Source: FEN-1219 sp963817615 (lineage in GTDB: Bacteria; Pseudomonadota; Gammaproteobacteria; Steroidobacterales; Rariloculaceae). From it: a stretch of 64,000 nucleotides of DNA. Under the pieces are notes generated by a model. The model did not search any database, was not told the origin of the DNA, and worked only from the letters and a program-made list of their open reading frames with translations. The first letter of the stretch is position 1. Each line of letters opens with the position of its first letter. Both the position numbers and the translations under genes were made by a program. The stretch covers positions 310,001-374,000 of the forward strand of contig CAWFPH010000002.1 of assembly GCA_963817615.1 (NCBI GenBank), written 5' to 3'. Shown here piece after piece: positions 39,984 to 48,548 of this stretch.

Positions 39984-40379
39984 CTACAGCACGATGCACA
40001 GCACTTCGCCGCCGTGGCCTTGGGCGCGCGCCTCGCGATTCGTCATCACGCCGTGCGACGTGGACACGATCGCGACGCCGAGGCCGCCCTGCACGACCGG
40101 CAAATCCGCCGCCTTCTTGTAGATGCGCAAACCCGGTCGACTGACGCGCGTGAGCCGCTCGATGACCGGCCGGTCCTGGAAATATTTGAGCTCGATCGTG
40201 AGCGTGTCCTTGCCGTCGACCTCGTCCCGCGTGATACCGCCCACGTAGCCTTCGCTCGCTAGGACCTGCGCAACCGCGAGCTTCTGCTTCGACGCAGGCA
40301 TCGTGACGGAGGTCTTGCGCGCCGTCTGCCCGTTGCGGATACGGGTCAGCATGTCGGCGATTGGATCGGTCATGCTCAT
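39984..40379 (-). CDS. rpsH: 30S ribosomal protein S8
   Basis: 131 residues starting MSMTDPIADMLTRIRNGQTA and ending in STSHGVMTNREARAQGHGGE, which is the diagnostic C-terminal rRNA-binding signature of S8. S8 organises the central domain of 16S rRNA and in E. coli represses spc translation by binding near rplE. Spacing to rpsN and rplF is normal. Confidence 0.97.
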   Translation of the reverse strand: MSMTDPIADMLTRIRNGQTARKTSVTMPASKQKLAVAQVLASEGYVGGITRDEVDGKDTLTIELKYFQDRPVIERLTRVSRPGLRIYKKAADLPVVQGGLGVAIVSTSHGVMTNREARAQGHGGEVLCIVL

Positions 40380-40429
40380 ACGAATGTCCTAAAGGTGTCC
40401 CGTCGGCAGTGCCGGCGGCACATCGTTGT

Positions 40430-40735
40430 TCACCAGCTGGCCTTGCGGAGGCCCGGAATTTCGCCGCGCATCGTGGTTTCACGCAGCTTCGAGCGCGACA
40501 GCCCGAACTTGCGGTAGTAGCCGTGCGGCCGGCCCGTCAGCGCGCAGCGATTGCGCAGCCGAACCGGGCTTGAGTCGCGTGGCAGCTTCTTCAGCTTCTC
40601 CTGCGCCGCCTCGCGCTCGTCGTCGGAGGTCTTCGGATTGCGAATCAGCTCCTTGAGCTCCGCTCGCTTGGCGGCATAGCGCCTCACGGTGCGCTCGCGG
40701 CGCGCCTGACGCATCAGCATGGACTTCTTGGCCAT
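40430..40735 (-). CDS. rpsN: 30S ribosomal protein S14 (zinc-free form)
   Basis: 101 residues, the long C-minus form without the Cys-x2-Cys zinc set. The motifs RNRCALTGRPHGYYRKFGLS and LRETTMRGEIPGLRKASW are the family signature. S14 lies in the 30S head next to S3 and S10. Sits between rplE and rpsH as in other gammaproteobacteria. Confidence 0.97.
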   Translation of the reverse strand: MAKKSMLMRQARRERTVRRYAAKRAELKELIRNPKTSDDEREAAQEKLKKLPRDSSPVRLRNRCALTGRPHGYYRKFGLSRSKLRETTMRGEIPGLRKASW

Positions 40736-40747
40736 CGACTTAAGCTC

Positions 40748-41287
40748 CTACGACCGCAGGGGAAACTTGAACGCTTCGAGCAACGCGCGACCGGCTTGAT
40801 CCGTCGTCGCCGTGGTCGTGATTGCGATGTCGAGACCGCGAATCGCATCCACCTGGTCGTAATTGATCTCCGGGAAGATGATCTGTTCCTTCACGCCCAT
40901 GTTGAAGTTGCCTTGGCCGTCGAACGAGCGGCCCGACACGCCGCGAAAATCGCGGACCCGCGGCAGCGCGACGCTGATCAACCGGTCGAGGAACTCGTAC
41001 ATGCGCTCGCGCCGCAGCGTGACCTTGCACCCGATCGCGACACCGTCGCGCACCTTGAAGCTGGCGACCGAGATCCGTGCCTTGGTTGCCACGGGCTTCT
41101 GGCCGCTGATCTTCGCGAGATCGCTCATTGCGTTCTCGAGCACCTTGCGGTCCGCCAGCGCCTCGCCGACGCCCATGTTCAGCGTGATCTTCGTGATCCG
41201 CGGCGCGGCCATCGGGTTCTTGAGATCGAGCTGCTTCATGAGCTGCGGCACGATCTCCTTGCGATAGGTTTCTTGGAGTCTTGCCAT
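40748..41287 (-). CDS. rplE: 50S ribosomal protein L5
   Basis: 179 residues, same length as E. coli. L5 anchors 5S rRNA in the central protuberance. MARLQETYRKEIVPQLMKQL, ITKITLNMGVGEA and the C-terminal region FPEINYDQVDAIRGLDIAIT are intact. The ribosome-site context on the minus strand is ordinary, and the gene is separated from rplX by a single base. Confidence 0.97.
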   Translation of the reverse strand: MARLQETYRKEIVPQLMKQLDLKNPMAAPRITKITLNMGVGEALADRKVLENAMSDLAKISGQKPVATKARISVASFKVRDGVAIGCKVTLRRERMYEFLDRLISVALPRVRDFRGVSGRSFDGQGNFNMGVKEQIIFPEINYDQVDAIRGLDIAITTTATTDQAGRALLEAFKFPLRS

Positions 41288-41288
41288 A

Positions 41289-41606
41289 TCAGTGATCCAC
41301 CACTTCGCCGTTCGACTTGTAGTAGCGCACCTTGCGGCCGTCCGCGAGCGTGCGAAAGCCGACGCGATCGCCCTTGCTCGTGGTCGGGTTCCACAACATC
41401 ACGTTCGACGGATCGAGCGGTCGCTCCATCTCGACGATACCGCCCGCGACGCCGGCGTTCGGGTTCGGGCGCTGATGCTTGCGCGCGACGTTCACGTTCT
41501 CGACCGCCACCTTGCCGTCGGGATAAACGCGCAGCACGCTGCCGCGGCGGCCTTTGTCCTTGCCGGCGATGACGAGAACCTCGTCGCCTTTTTTGATGCG
41601 ATACAT
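41289..41606 (-). CDS. rplX: 50S ribosomal protein L24
   Basis: 105 residues. The KOW motif (KKGDEVLVIAGKDKGRRGSV) that starts L24 and initiates 50S assembly at domain I of 23S rRNA is present, followed by NPNAGVAGGIVEMERPLDPS and a basic end. Eleven bases separate it from rplN upstream. Confidence 0.97.
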   Translation of the reverse strand: MYRIKKGDEVLVIAGKDKGRRGSVLRVYPDGKVAVENVNVARKHQRPNPNAGVAGGIVEMERPLDPSNVMLWNPTTSKGDRVGFRTLADGRKVRYYKSNGEVVDH

Positions 41607-41617
41607 CGTTGCGACCT

Positions 41618-41986
41618 CTACAGCACCTCAGGCGCGAGCGAGATGATCTTCATGAACCGGCTCGTGCGCAGCTCGCGCGTGACCGGTCCGAAGATGCGCG
41701 TGCCGATCGGCTCGAACTTGTTCGTGAGCAGCACGGCCGCATTGCCGTCGAAGCGAATCGACGAGCCATCCGGGCGGCGCAAGCCGTGACGCGTGCGCAC
41801 GACCACCGCGTGGTACACCTCGCCCTTCTTCACACGGCCGCGCGGAATCGCGTCCTTGATCGTGACCTTGATGATGTCGCCGATTCGCGCATACCGCCGC
41901 TTCGAGCCGCCGAATACTCGGATGCACATCAGGCTGCGGGCGCCGCTGTTGTCGGCTGCATTCAACATCGTCTGTGTTTGAATCAT
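41618..41986 (-). CDS. rplN: 50S ribosomal protein L14
   Basis: 122 residues beginning MIQTQTMLNAADNSGAR, the invariant L14 start, with GDIIKVTIKDAIPRGRVKKG in the centre. L14 lies at the subunit interface by L19 and contacts the silencing factor RsfS. First gene of the classical spc block, ten bases after rpsQ. Confidence 0.98.
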   Translation of the reverse strand: MIQTQTMLNAADNSGARSLMCIRVFGGSKRRYARIGDIIKVTIKDAIPRGRVKKGEVYHAVVVRTRHGLRRPDGSSIRFDGNAAVLLTNKFEPIGTRIFGPVTRELRTSRFMKIISLAPEVL

Positions 41987-41996
41987 CGGCCGCCCC

Positions 41997-42293
41997 TCAA
42001 AGCTCGTTCTCGACCCGGGCGCGCTCGAGCACCTCGACGACGCGCCATGCCTTGCGCTTCGAAATGGGGCGACACTCGACGATCGCGACCGTGTCGCCCT
42101 CGCGACAGGTGCCGTCCTCGTCGTGCGCCATGATCTGCGTCGTGCGGCGAATGAACTTGCCGTACACGGGGTGGCGCACCAGGCGCTCGACCGACACCGT
42201 GACGCTCTTCTGCATCTTGTTGCTCACGACGCGGCCGATGGTTCGCCGGGTGACCCTCCCGGTGCTCGTGTCGCTCGTGCCTTCCGCGTTCAT
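41997..42293 (-). CDS. rpsQ: 30S ribosomal protein S17
   Basis: 98 residues, about 14 longer than E. coli at the N-terminus (MNAEGTSDTSTGRVTRRT). The OB-fold core VVSNKMQKSVTVSVERLVRH and HDEDGTCREGDTVAIVECRP is intact. S17 is a primary 16S binder near helix 11. The N-terminal extension is hydrophilic; an internal start is possible but no strong site favours one. Confidence 0.95.
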   Translation of the reverse strand: MNAEGTSDTSTGRVTRRTIGRVVSNKMQKSVTVSVERLVRHPVYGKFIRRTTQIMAHDEDGTCREGDTVAIVECRPISKRKAWRVVEVLERARVENEL

Positions 42294-42346
42294 CCGTTCT
42301 CGTCCTTATACCTTCGCCAAGCCCGCTGCTCGCGAGCCGGTACCCG

Positions 42347-42562
42347 TTACTTGTTCCTGGTCCGCTCGGCCTGCACGGTTTTCAACCGCGCAATGGACCT
42401 GCGCACCGAGCCGTGCTGATCCGGCTTCGCGCCCTGGCCCGATGTAGCCTGCATTCGTAGGTTGAACTGCTCGCGGCGCAGCGTGAGCAACTCCTCGCCG
42501 ATCTCGTCGCTGGACATGTCGCGAAGCTTCTTGAGCCTCTCTTTGACCTCTCGGAGCTTCAT
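42347..42562 (-). CDS. rpmC: 50S ribosomal protein L29
   Basis: 71 residues from ATG 42562, which overlaps the rplP stop by four bases; the longer frame upstream is rplP in another frame. L29 (MKLREVKERLKKLRD..., EELLTLRREQFNLRMQ) forms a helical hairpin at the tunnel exit that helps dock SRP and trigger factor. The gap of 53 bases to rpsQ is slightly long but unremarkable. Confidence 0.95.
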   Translation of the reverse strand: MKLREVKERLKKLRDMSSDEIGEELLTLRREQFNLRMQATSGQGAKPDQHGSVRRSIARLKTVQAERTRNK

Positions 42563-42975
42563 GAGAACGCCGTCCGCTTCATGAAAGTGGTCTTCAAGGA
42601 CAGTTTCGCGGCCGCGAGCGTGAAAGCCTCGCGCGCAACGTCCTCGGTGACGCCGGCGATCTCGTAGAGCATCCGACCCGGCTGGATCTGCGCGACCCAG
42701 TACTCGACGTTGCCCTTGCCCTTGCCTTGGCGAACCTCGAGAGGCTTCTTCGTGATCGGCTTGTCCGGGAACACGCGGATCCAAATCTTGCCGCCGCGCT
42801 TCACGTAGCGCGTCATCGCACGCCGCGCCGCCTCGATCTGGCGAGCGGTCAGCTGACCGCGCTCGACCGACTTCAGGCCGTATTCGCCGAAGCTCACGGC
42901 ATTGCCGCGCTGCGCAAGACCGCGGTTGCGGCCCTTGAACTGCTTTCTGAACTTGGTGCGTTTCGGTTGCAGCAT
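42559..42975 (-). CDS. rplP: 50S ribosomal protein L16
   Basis: 138 residues starting MLQPKRTKFRKQFKGRNRG. L16 contacts A-site tRNA and the central protuberance. GKIWIRVFPDKPITKKPLEV and the region with GKGNVEYWVAQIQPGRMLYE are characteristic; the Arg of the PEPRMGKGKG-like loop that is hydroxylated in E. coli falls in the segment RQGKGKGNVEYW. Canonical between rpsC and rpmC. Confidence 0.97.
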   Translation of the reverse strand: MLQPKRTKFRKQFKGRNRGLAQRGNAVSFGEYGLKSVERGQLTARQIEAARRAMTRYVKRGGKIWIRVFPDKPITKKPLEVRQGKGKGNVEYWVAQIQPGRMLYEIAGVTEDVAREAFTLAAAKLSLKTTFMKRTAFS

Positions 42976-42979
42976 TGCT

Positions 42980-43699
42980 TTACGCCTGTGGACGCGGCGC
43001 CTCGGCGGCTTCCGGCGCGGCCGCCGGCTCCTGTGCGCCGGAGCCGGAGCCCGAGCCCGAGGTGTCGAACACCTCGCCGCGGAACACCCAAACCTTGACG
43101 CCGATCACGCCGTACGTGGTCTTCGCCTCGGCGAGCCCGTAGTCGATGTCGGCCCGGAACGTATGCAGCGGCACGCGGCCCTCGCGATACCATTCGGAGC
43201 GCGCGATCTCGGCGCCATTCAGCCGCCCCGACACGCGCACCTTGATGCCTTCTGCGCCGATGCGCATCGTATTCGTGACGGCTCGGCGCATCGCGCGGCG
43301 GAACTGCACGCGGCGCTCGAGCTGCTGGGCGATGCCCTCGGCTACGAGCTGAGCATCGAGCTCGGGCTTCCTGATCTCGGAGATGTTGAGGCGCACGTCG
43401 TGCAGCGGCATCTTGAGCAACTTCGCGACTTCCGCGCGCAGCTTCTCGATGTCCTCGCCCTTCTTGCCGATCACGATGCCCGGGCGCGCGGTATGGATCG
43501 TGATGTGGGCCTTCTTCGCGGGCCGCTCGATGTGAATGCGGCTGACCGACGCATCCTTGAGCTTCCTGCGAAGGAACTCGCGGATGCGATGGTCCTGCGC
43601 CACGTAGTGCGGGAACGTTTGCGTGTCCGCGTACCACTTCGAGGACCACTCCTTCGTGATCCCCAAGCGAATGCCGATCGGATGAACTTTTTGACCCAT
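42980..43699 (-). CDS. rpsC: 30S ribosomal protein S3
   Basis: 239 residues from ATG 43699 (the open frame upstream is rplV/rpsS DNA in a shadow frame). MGQKVHPIGIRLGITKEWSS starts the protein; the KH domain with GKKGEDIEKLR lies near residue 65-75. S3 forms the mRNA entry channel. A lineage-specific tail (GSGSGSGAQEPAAAPEA) extends past the E. coli end. Upstream rplV is 4 bases away. Confidence 0.97.
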   Translation of the reverse strand: MGQKVHPIGIRLGITKEWSSKWYADTQTFPHYVAQDHRIREFLRRKLKDASVSRIHIERPAKKAHITIHTARPGIVIGKKGEDIEKLRAEVAKLLKMPLHDVRLNISEIRKPELDAQLVAEGIAQQLERRVQFRRAMRRAVTNTMRIGAEGIKVRVSGRLNGAEIARSEWYREGRVPLHTFRADIDYGLAEAKTTYGVIGVKVWVFRGEVFDTSGSGSGSGAQEPAAAPEAAEAPRPQA

Positions 43700-43703
43700 A
43701 CGC

Positions 43704-44036
43704 CTACTCGTCGCCGACGCGAACGGTGATGTGGCTGTTGCGCTTGATGATGCGGTCGCCGCGGCCCTTCGCGCGCGCGGAATAGCGCGCGAGGAACGGT
43801 GCGCAGTCGACCTGCACGGACGAGACCTTGAGCTCGTCGATGTCCGCGCCGTGGTTGTTCTCGGCGTTCGCGATGGCCGATTCCAGCACCTTGTGAAGCA
43901 TGCGGGCAGCCTTCTTGCGGCTGAACGCCAGCACTCTGAGGGCCTGCGCGACCGACAGGCCGCGGATCTGATCCGCGACGAGCCGGCACTTCTGCGGCGA
44001 GATGCGCGCGTGGCGGAGCTTGGCTGCAACGTCCAT
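43704..44036 (-). CDS. rplV: 50S ribosomal protein L22
   Basis: 110 residues, the E. coli length. The globular part starts with AKLRHARISPQKCRLVADQI, and the long beta-hairpin that lines the exit tunnel (YSARAKGRGDRIIKRNSHIT) is intact, with no insertion or deletion of the kind seen in macrolide-resistant mutants. Between rpsS and rpsC. Confidence 0.97.
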   Translation of the reverse strand: MDVAAKLRHARISPQKCRLVADQIRGLSVAQALRVLAFSRKKAARMLHKVLESAIANAENNHGADIDELKVSSVQVDCAPFLARYSARAKGRGDRIIKRNSHITVRVGDE

Positions 44037-44042
44037 CGTGGC

Positions 44043-44324
44043 TTACTCCGCCGCCTTCGCCTTGCGATCGCCCGAATGGCCCCGGAAAGTCCGCGTGACC
44101 GCGAATTCGCCGAGCTTGTGCCCCACCATGTTTTCGGACACGAGAATCGGCACGTGTTGGCGGCCGTTGTGCACCGCAATCGTGAGGCCGACCATGTCGG
44201 GCACGACCATCGAGCGGCGCGACCAAGTCTTGATCGGCCGGCGATCGCTGGTAGCGGACGCCTTCGCCACCTTCTGCATGAGGTGCGTGTCGACAAACGG
44301 ACCTTTCTTGATCGAACGTGGCAT
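44043..44324 (-). CDS. rpsS: 30S ribosomal protein S19
   Basis: 93 residues beginning MPRSIKKGPFVDTHLMQKV and ending in the basic segment KLGEFAVTRTFRGHSGDRKA, both diagnostic. S19 sits in the 30S head beside S13. Canonical position between rplB and rplV. Confidence 0.97.
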   Translation of the reverse strand: MPRSIKKGPFVDTHLMQKVAKASATSDRRPIKTWSRRSMVVPDMVGLTIAVHNGRQHVPILVSENMVGHKLGEFAVTRTFRGHSGDRKAKAAE

Positions 44325-44334
44325 TGCGACTCTC

Positions 44335-45165
44335 TTACTTCTGTCGGCGGTCGCGGACGATCATCGCGCGTGTCCGCTTGTTGCGCCGAGTCTTGTAGCC
44401 CTTGGCCTTTTGCCCCCAAGGCGAAACCGGATGCGGATTGCCCTGACCGGACTTGCCCTCGCCGCCGCCGTGGGGATGATCGACCGGGTTCATGGCGGCA
44501 CCGCGCACCGTCGGCCGAATGCCGCGCCAGCGCTGCGCACCGGCCTTGCCGATCTTGCGCAGATTGTGCTCGTCGTTGCCGACCTCGCCGACCGTCGCGC
44601 GGCAATTCACGTGCACCTTGCGCATCTCGCCCGAGCGCAGCCGCAGCGTGACGTACTCGCCCTCTCGCGCGACGATCTGCACGCCGGCGCCCGCGCTACG
44701 CGCGAGCTGCGCGCCCTTGCCGGGCTTCAGCTCGATGCAATGCACCTGCGTGCCGAGCGGGATGTTCTTCAGGGCCAGGGAGTTGCCCGGCTTGATGGGC
44801 GCATCGGAGCCCGACATGATCGGATCGCCGGCCTGAACGTGCTTCGGCGCCAGTATGTAGCGACGCTCACCATCGCCGTAGAGCACGAGCGCAATGTTCG
44901 CACTGCGATTCGGGTCGTACTCGAGACGCTCGACACGCCCGGCGACACCGTCCTTGTTGCGCTTGAAGTCGATCACGCGATAGTGGCGCTTGTGCCCGCC
45001 GCCTTGGTGACGCGTCGTGATGCGGCCCTGATTGTTACGGCCACCGCGGCTCGGCAGCGGCCGCACGAGCGGCTCGTAAGGCGCACCCGTATGCAAGCCC
45101 TCTTTGACCACCCGAACGACGAACCGCTGACCCGGCGAAGTCGGTTTGAGCTTTCGTACCGCCAC
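44335..45165 (-). CDS. rplB: 50S ribosomal protein L2
   Basis: 276 residues. L2 is required for peptidyl-transferase activity and subunit joining. The SH3-like and OB-like domains are followed by MNPVDHPHGGGEGK, which holds the conserved His close to the catalytic centre, and a basic C-terminus KTRRNKRTRAMIVRDRR. Seventeen bases separate it from rplW. Confidence 0.98.
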   Translation of the reverse strand: MAVRKLKPTSPGQRFVVRVVKEGLHTGAPYEPLVRPLPSRGGRNNQGRITTRHQGGGHKRHYRVIDFKRNKDGVAGRVERLEYDPNRSANIALVLYGDGERRYILAPKHVQAGDPIMSGSDAPIKPGNSLALKNIPLGTQVHCIELKPGKGAQLARSAGAGVQIVAREGEYVTLRLRSGEMRKVHVNCRATVGEVGNDEHNLRKIGKAGAQRWRGIRPTVRGAAMNPVDHPHGGGEGKSGQGNPHPVSPWGQKAKGYKTRRNKRTRAMIVRDRRQK

Positions 45166-45181
45166 GATCTACACCTGCGTC

Positions 45182-45490
45182 CTATTCGGCCGTCAACAAG
45201 TTGATGTCATGACCCGGAGCGAGGCGAACGTACGCCTTCTTCCATCCGGAGCGCCGCCCCGGCATCTGGCCGAAACGCTTGCGCTTGGCCGGCATTCGAG
45301 CGACTGCAACGCCTGCCACCTTGACCTCGAACAGCAGCTCGACCGCGTCACGCACGTCGTGCTTGGTCGCGTCCGTCCGCACCTTGAACACGATCTGATG
45401 GCTGCCGTCCGCGAGCGCAGTAGCCTTCTCCGACACGTGCGGCCCGAGCAGCACCTGCATCAGGCGTTCTTGGCGAGCATTCTTGCTCAT
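45182..45490 (-). CDS. rplW: 50S ribosomal protein L23
   Basis: 102 residues from ATG 45490, overlapping the rplD stop by four bases. L23 at the tunnel exit docks trigger factor and SRP. LGPHVSEKATALADGSHQIV and the GRRSGWKKAYVRLAPGHDI end are family features. The long open frame upstream is a shadow of rplD. Confidence 0.96.
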   Translation of the reverse strand: MSKNARQERLMQVLLGPHVSEKATALADGSHQIVFKVRTDATKHDVRDAVELLFEVKVAGVAVARMPAKRKRFGQMPGRRSGWKKAYVRLAPGHDINLLTAE

Positions 45491-46092
45491 CGCAGCCGCT
45501 CCTCGATCAGCTTCAGCGCCGCGGCCGTCACGACCACCTTCTCGGCACCGACGAGGCTCACCGGGTCGACGAGCCGCGCCTCGAGCACGTCGACGCCCGG
45601 CAGATTGCGAGCCGACAGCCACAGGTTCATATCGAACGCCTCGACCAGGATCAGGCCCGTCGCGAACCCGAGCTCGGCGAGCTTTCCCTTGAGCTCCTTC
45701 GTCTTCGGCGCGGAGACGCCGAACTCCGGCAACACGAGCAGTCGCTCCTGGCGTAGCAGCTCCGACAGCACGGCGCGCAGCGCACCGCGGTACATCTTGC
45801 GATTGACCTTTTGCTCGAAGCTGCGCGGCCGTGCCGCGAACGCGCGCCCGCCGCCGACCCAAATCGGGCTGCGGACGGAGCCCACGCGGGCACGGCCCGA
45901 GCCCTTCTGCTTCCAGGGCTTCTTGCCGCTGCCGGCGACGTCGGAACGGTTCTTCTGCGCCTTGCTGCCCGCTCGCGCGGCCGCGAGGTGGGCCGTCACG
46001 ACCTGATGGACGAGCGGCTTGTTGAAGGCGACGCCGAACGTGCTGTCCGCGATTTCGAGCGTTTCACCGTTGCCTTGCAATTTGACTTTCAT
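45487..46092 (-). CDS. rplD: 50S ribosomal protein L4
   Basis: 201 residues, the E. coli length. The extended loop (GSGKKPWKQKGSGRARVGSV) that reaches the exit tunnel wall is present. In E. coli L4 also represses the S10 operon through a leader hairpin and NusA. The stop overlaps rplW by ATGA. Confidence 0.97.
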   Translation of the reverse strand: MKVKLQGNGETLEIADSTFGVAFNKPLVHQVVTAHLAAARAGSKAQKNRSDVAGSGKKPWKQKGSGRARVGSVRSPIWVGGGRAFAARPRSFEQKVNRKMYRGALRAVLSELLRQERLLVLPEFGVSAPKTKELKGKLAELGFATGLILVEAFDMNLWLSARNLPGVDVLEARLVDPVSLVGAEKVVVTAAALKLIEERLR

Positions 46093-46113
46093 GGCTCGAT
46101 CTCGCAGCGGCGA

Positions 46114-46764
46114 CTAGTTGGCTTTCGCTTTGATGGCCGGACGTACGACCACTTCGCCGTTCTCGGCACCCGGCACCGCGCCCTTCACGAGCAGCAAGTT
46201 GCGCTCGGCGTCGACCCGAATGACCTCGAGGTTCTGAGTCGTCACACGGTCGTGGCCCAGCCGGCCGCCCATGCGCTTGCCCGGAAACACGCGGCCCGGC
46301 GTCTGGCGCTGACCGATGGACCCCGGCGCGCGATGCGACAGCGAGTTGCCGTGGGACATGTATTGCTTCGCGAAATGGTGGCGTTTGATCACCCCCGCGG
46401 TACCCTTGCCCTTGGTCACGCCGCTGACGTCCACAAGCTGGCCCTGCTGGAACAAATCGACCTTGAGCTCGGCGCCGGCCGTAAGATCCGCACCCTCGCC
46501 GTCCGCGAGCCTGAATTCCCAGAGCCCGCTGCCCGGCTCGGTCTTCGTGCCCGCGAAGTGCCCGGCCTCCGCCTTCGTCAGGCGCTCGGCCTTGCGCGGC
46601 GGACCGACGGTGACCTGCACGGCGCGATAGCCGTCGCGCTCGGCGCTCTTGAGCGTCGTGATCCGATTGGGCAGGGCCTCGATCACGGTGACCGGCACGG
46701 CATCGCCGGCTTCCGTGAAAATGCGGGTCATGCCGCACTTTCGGCCCACTAAACCGATAGACAT
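46114..46764 (-). CDS. rplC: 50S ribosomal protein L3
   Basis: 216 residues starting MSIGLVGRKCGMTRIFTEAG, the conserved L3 N-terminus. The long loop that reaches the peptidyl-transferase centre includes GSIGQRQTPGRVFPGKRMGG, with the Gln that is methylated by PrmB in E. coli. A strong promoter and a 185-base leader lie directly upstream, separating it from rpsJ. Confidence 0.97.
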   Translation of the reverse strand: MSIGLVGRKCGMTRIFTEAGDAVPVTVIEALPNRITTLKSAERDGYRAVQVTVGPPRKAERLTKAEAGHFAGTKTEPGSGLWEFRLADGEGADLTAGAELKVDLFQQGQLVDVSGVTKGKGTAGVIKRHHFAKQYMSHGNSLSHRAPGSIGQRQTPGRVFPGKRMGGRLGHDRVTTQNLEVIRVDAERNLLLVKGAVPGAENGEVVVRPAIKAKAN

Positions 46765-46950
46765 CTGTCGTCCTCTATATCCGCACCGACTGCGTCGGCC
46801 GGCGCTTCAGCCAGCGCTGCCCGCGGGCACCCTGGCACCAAAAGACTCCGCCGGGCGTTAACCGGTAGGTCTTGTCTTTAGGCCGCCGATCGAGCTTGGG
46901 CGGCCCCGTTCGCGAAACAACCCGGCGGCATACGCCGACAGGTGAGCGAG
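46765..46950 (-). other. Leader region of rplC transcripts
   Basis: About 185 bases between the putative start point and the rplC ATG, GC-rich and able to fold (several short inverted repeats). In E. coli the L4-responsive S10 leader precedes rpsJ; here the comparable-size leader follows rpsJ. Whether it binds L4 cannot be read from sequence. No open frame is evident. Confidence 0.4.
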
Positions 46951-46956
46951 CCCGGC

Positions 46957-46986
46957 ATTATAACCACCGGCAAATCGTTAGTTCAA
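46957..46986 (-). promoter_or_regulatory. Sigma-70 promoter between rpsJ and rplC
   Basis: On the minus strand TTGAAC (46981-46986) and a perfect TATAAT (46957-46962) are 18 bases apart, five bases after the rpsJ stop. This would drive rplC through the rest of the cluster separately from str and rpsJ. Confidence 0.72.
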
Positions 46987-46991
46987 CGTAA

Positions 46992-47303
46992 TCAATTGAG
47001 CTTGATCTGTACGTCGACGCCCGCCGGCAGCTCGAGCTTCATCAGCGCGTCGACGGTCTTGTCCGTTGGGTCCACGATGTCCATGAGCCGCTTGTGGGTC
47101 AGCAGCTCGTATTGGTCGCGCGCATCCTTGTCGGCGTGCGGCGAGACCAGGATCGTGTAGCGCTCCACCTTGGTCGGCAGCGGCACCGGTCCGCGCACGG
47201 TCGCGCCGGTGCGCTTGGCCGTGTCGACGATTTCCCGGGCCGACTTGTCGATCAGCCGGTGATCGAACGCCTTGAGCCTAATGCGAATGTTTTGATTGGC
47301 CAT
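46992..47303 (-). CDS. rpsJ: 30S ribosomal protein S10 (NusE)
   Basis: 103 residues, the E. coli length. RIRLKAFDHRLIDKSAREIV and LPTKVERYTILVSPHADKDA are invariant features. S10 also acts as NusE, joining NusB and NusG in transcription antitermination. It lies 24 bases after tuf and so belongs with the str block here, followed by its own promoter-containing gap before rplC. Confidence 0.97.
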   Translation of the reverse strand: MANQNIRIRLKAFDHRLIDKSAREIVDTAKRTGATVRGPVPLPTKVERYTILVSPHADKDARDQYELLTHKRLMDIVDPTDKTVDALMKLELPAGVDVQIKLN

Positions 47304-47326
47304 GTTTTCTCTCTATAAGGCGTTGT

Positions 47327-48517
<1,191 letters not shown>

Positions 48518-48548
48518 GGTCGTACCTCTCGAGTCTTGGCCGCCGGAT

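Noticed and set aside
42980..44605. 541-codon frame giving a fusion upstream of S3
   Set aside because: The upstream part is rplV/rpsS/rplB DNA read in the wrong frame; S3 begins at 43699.
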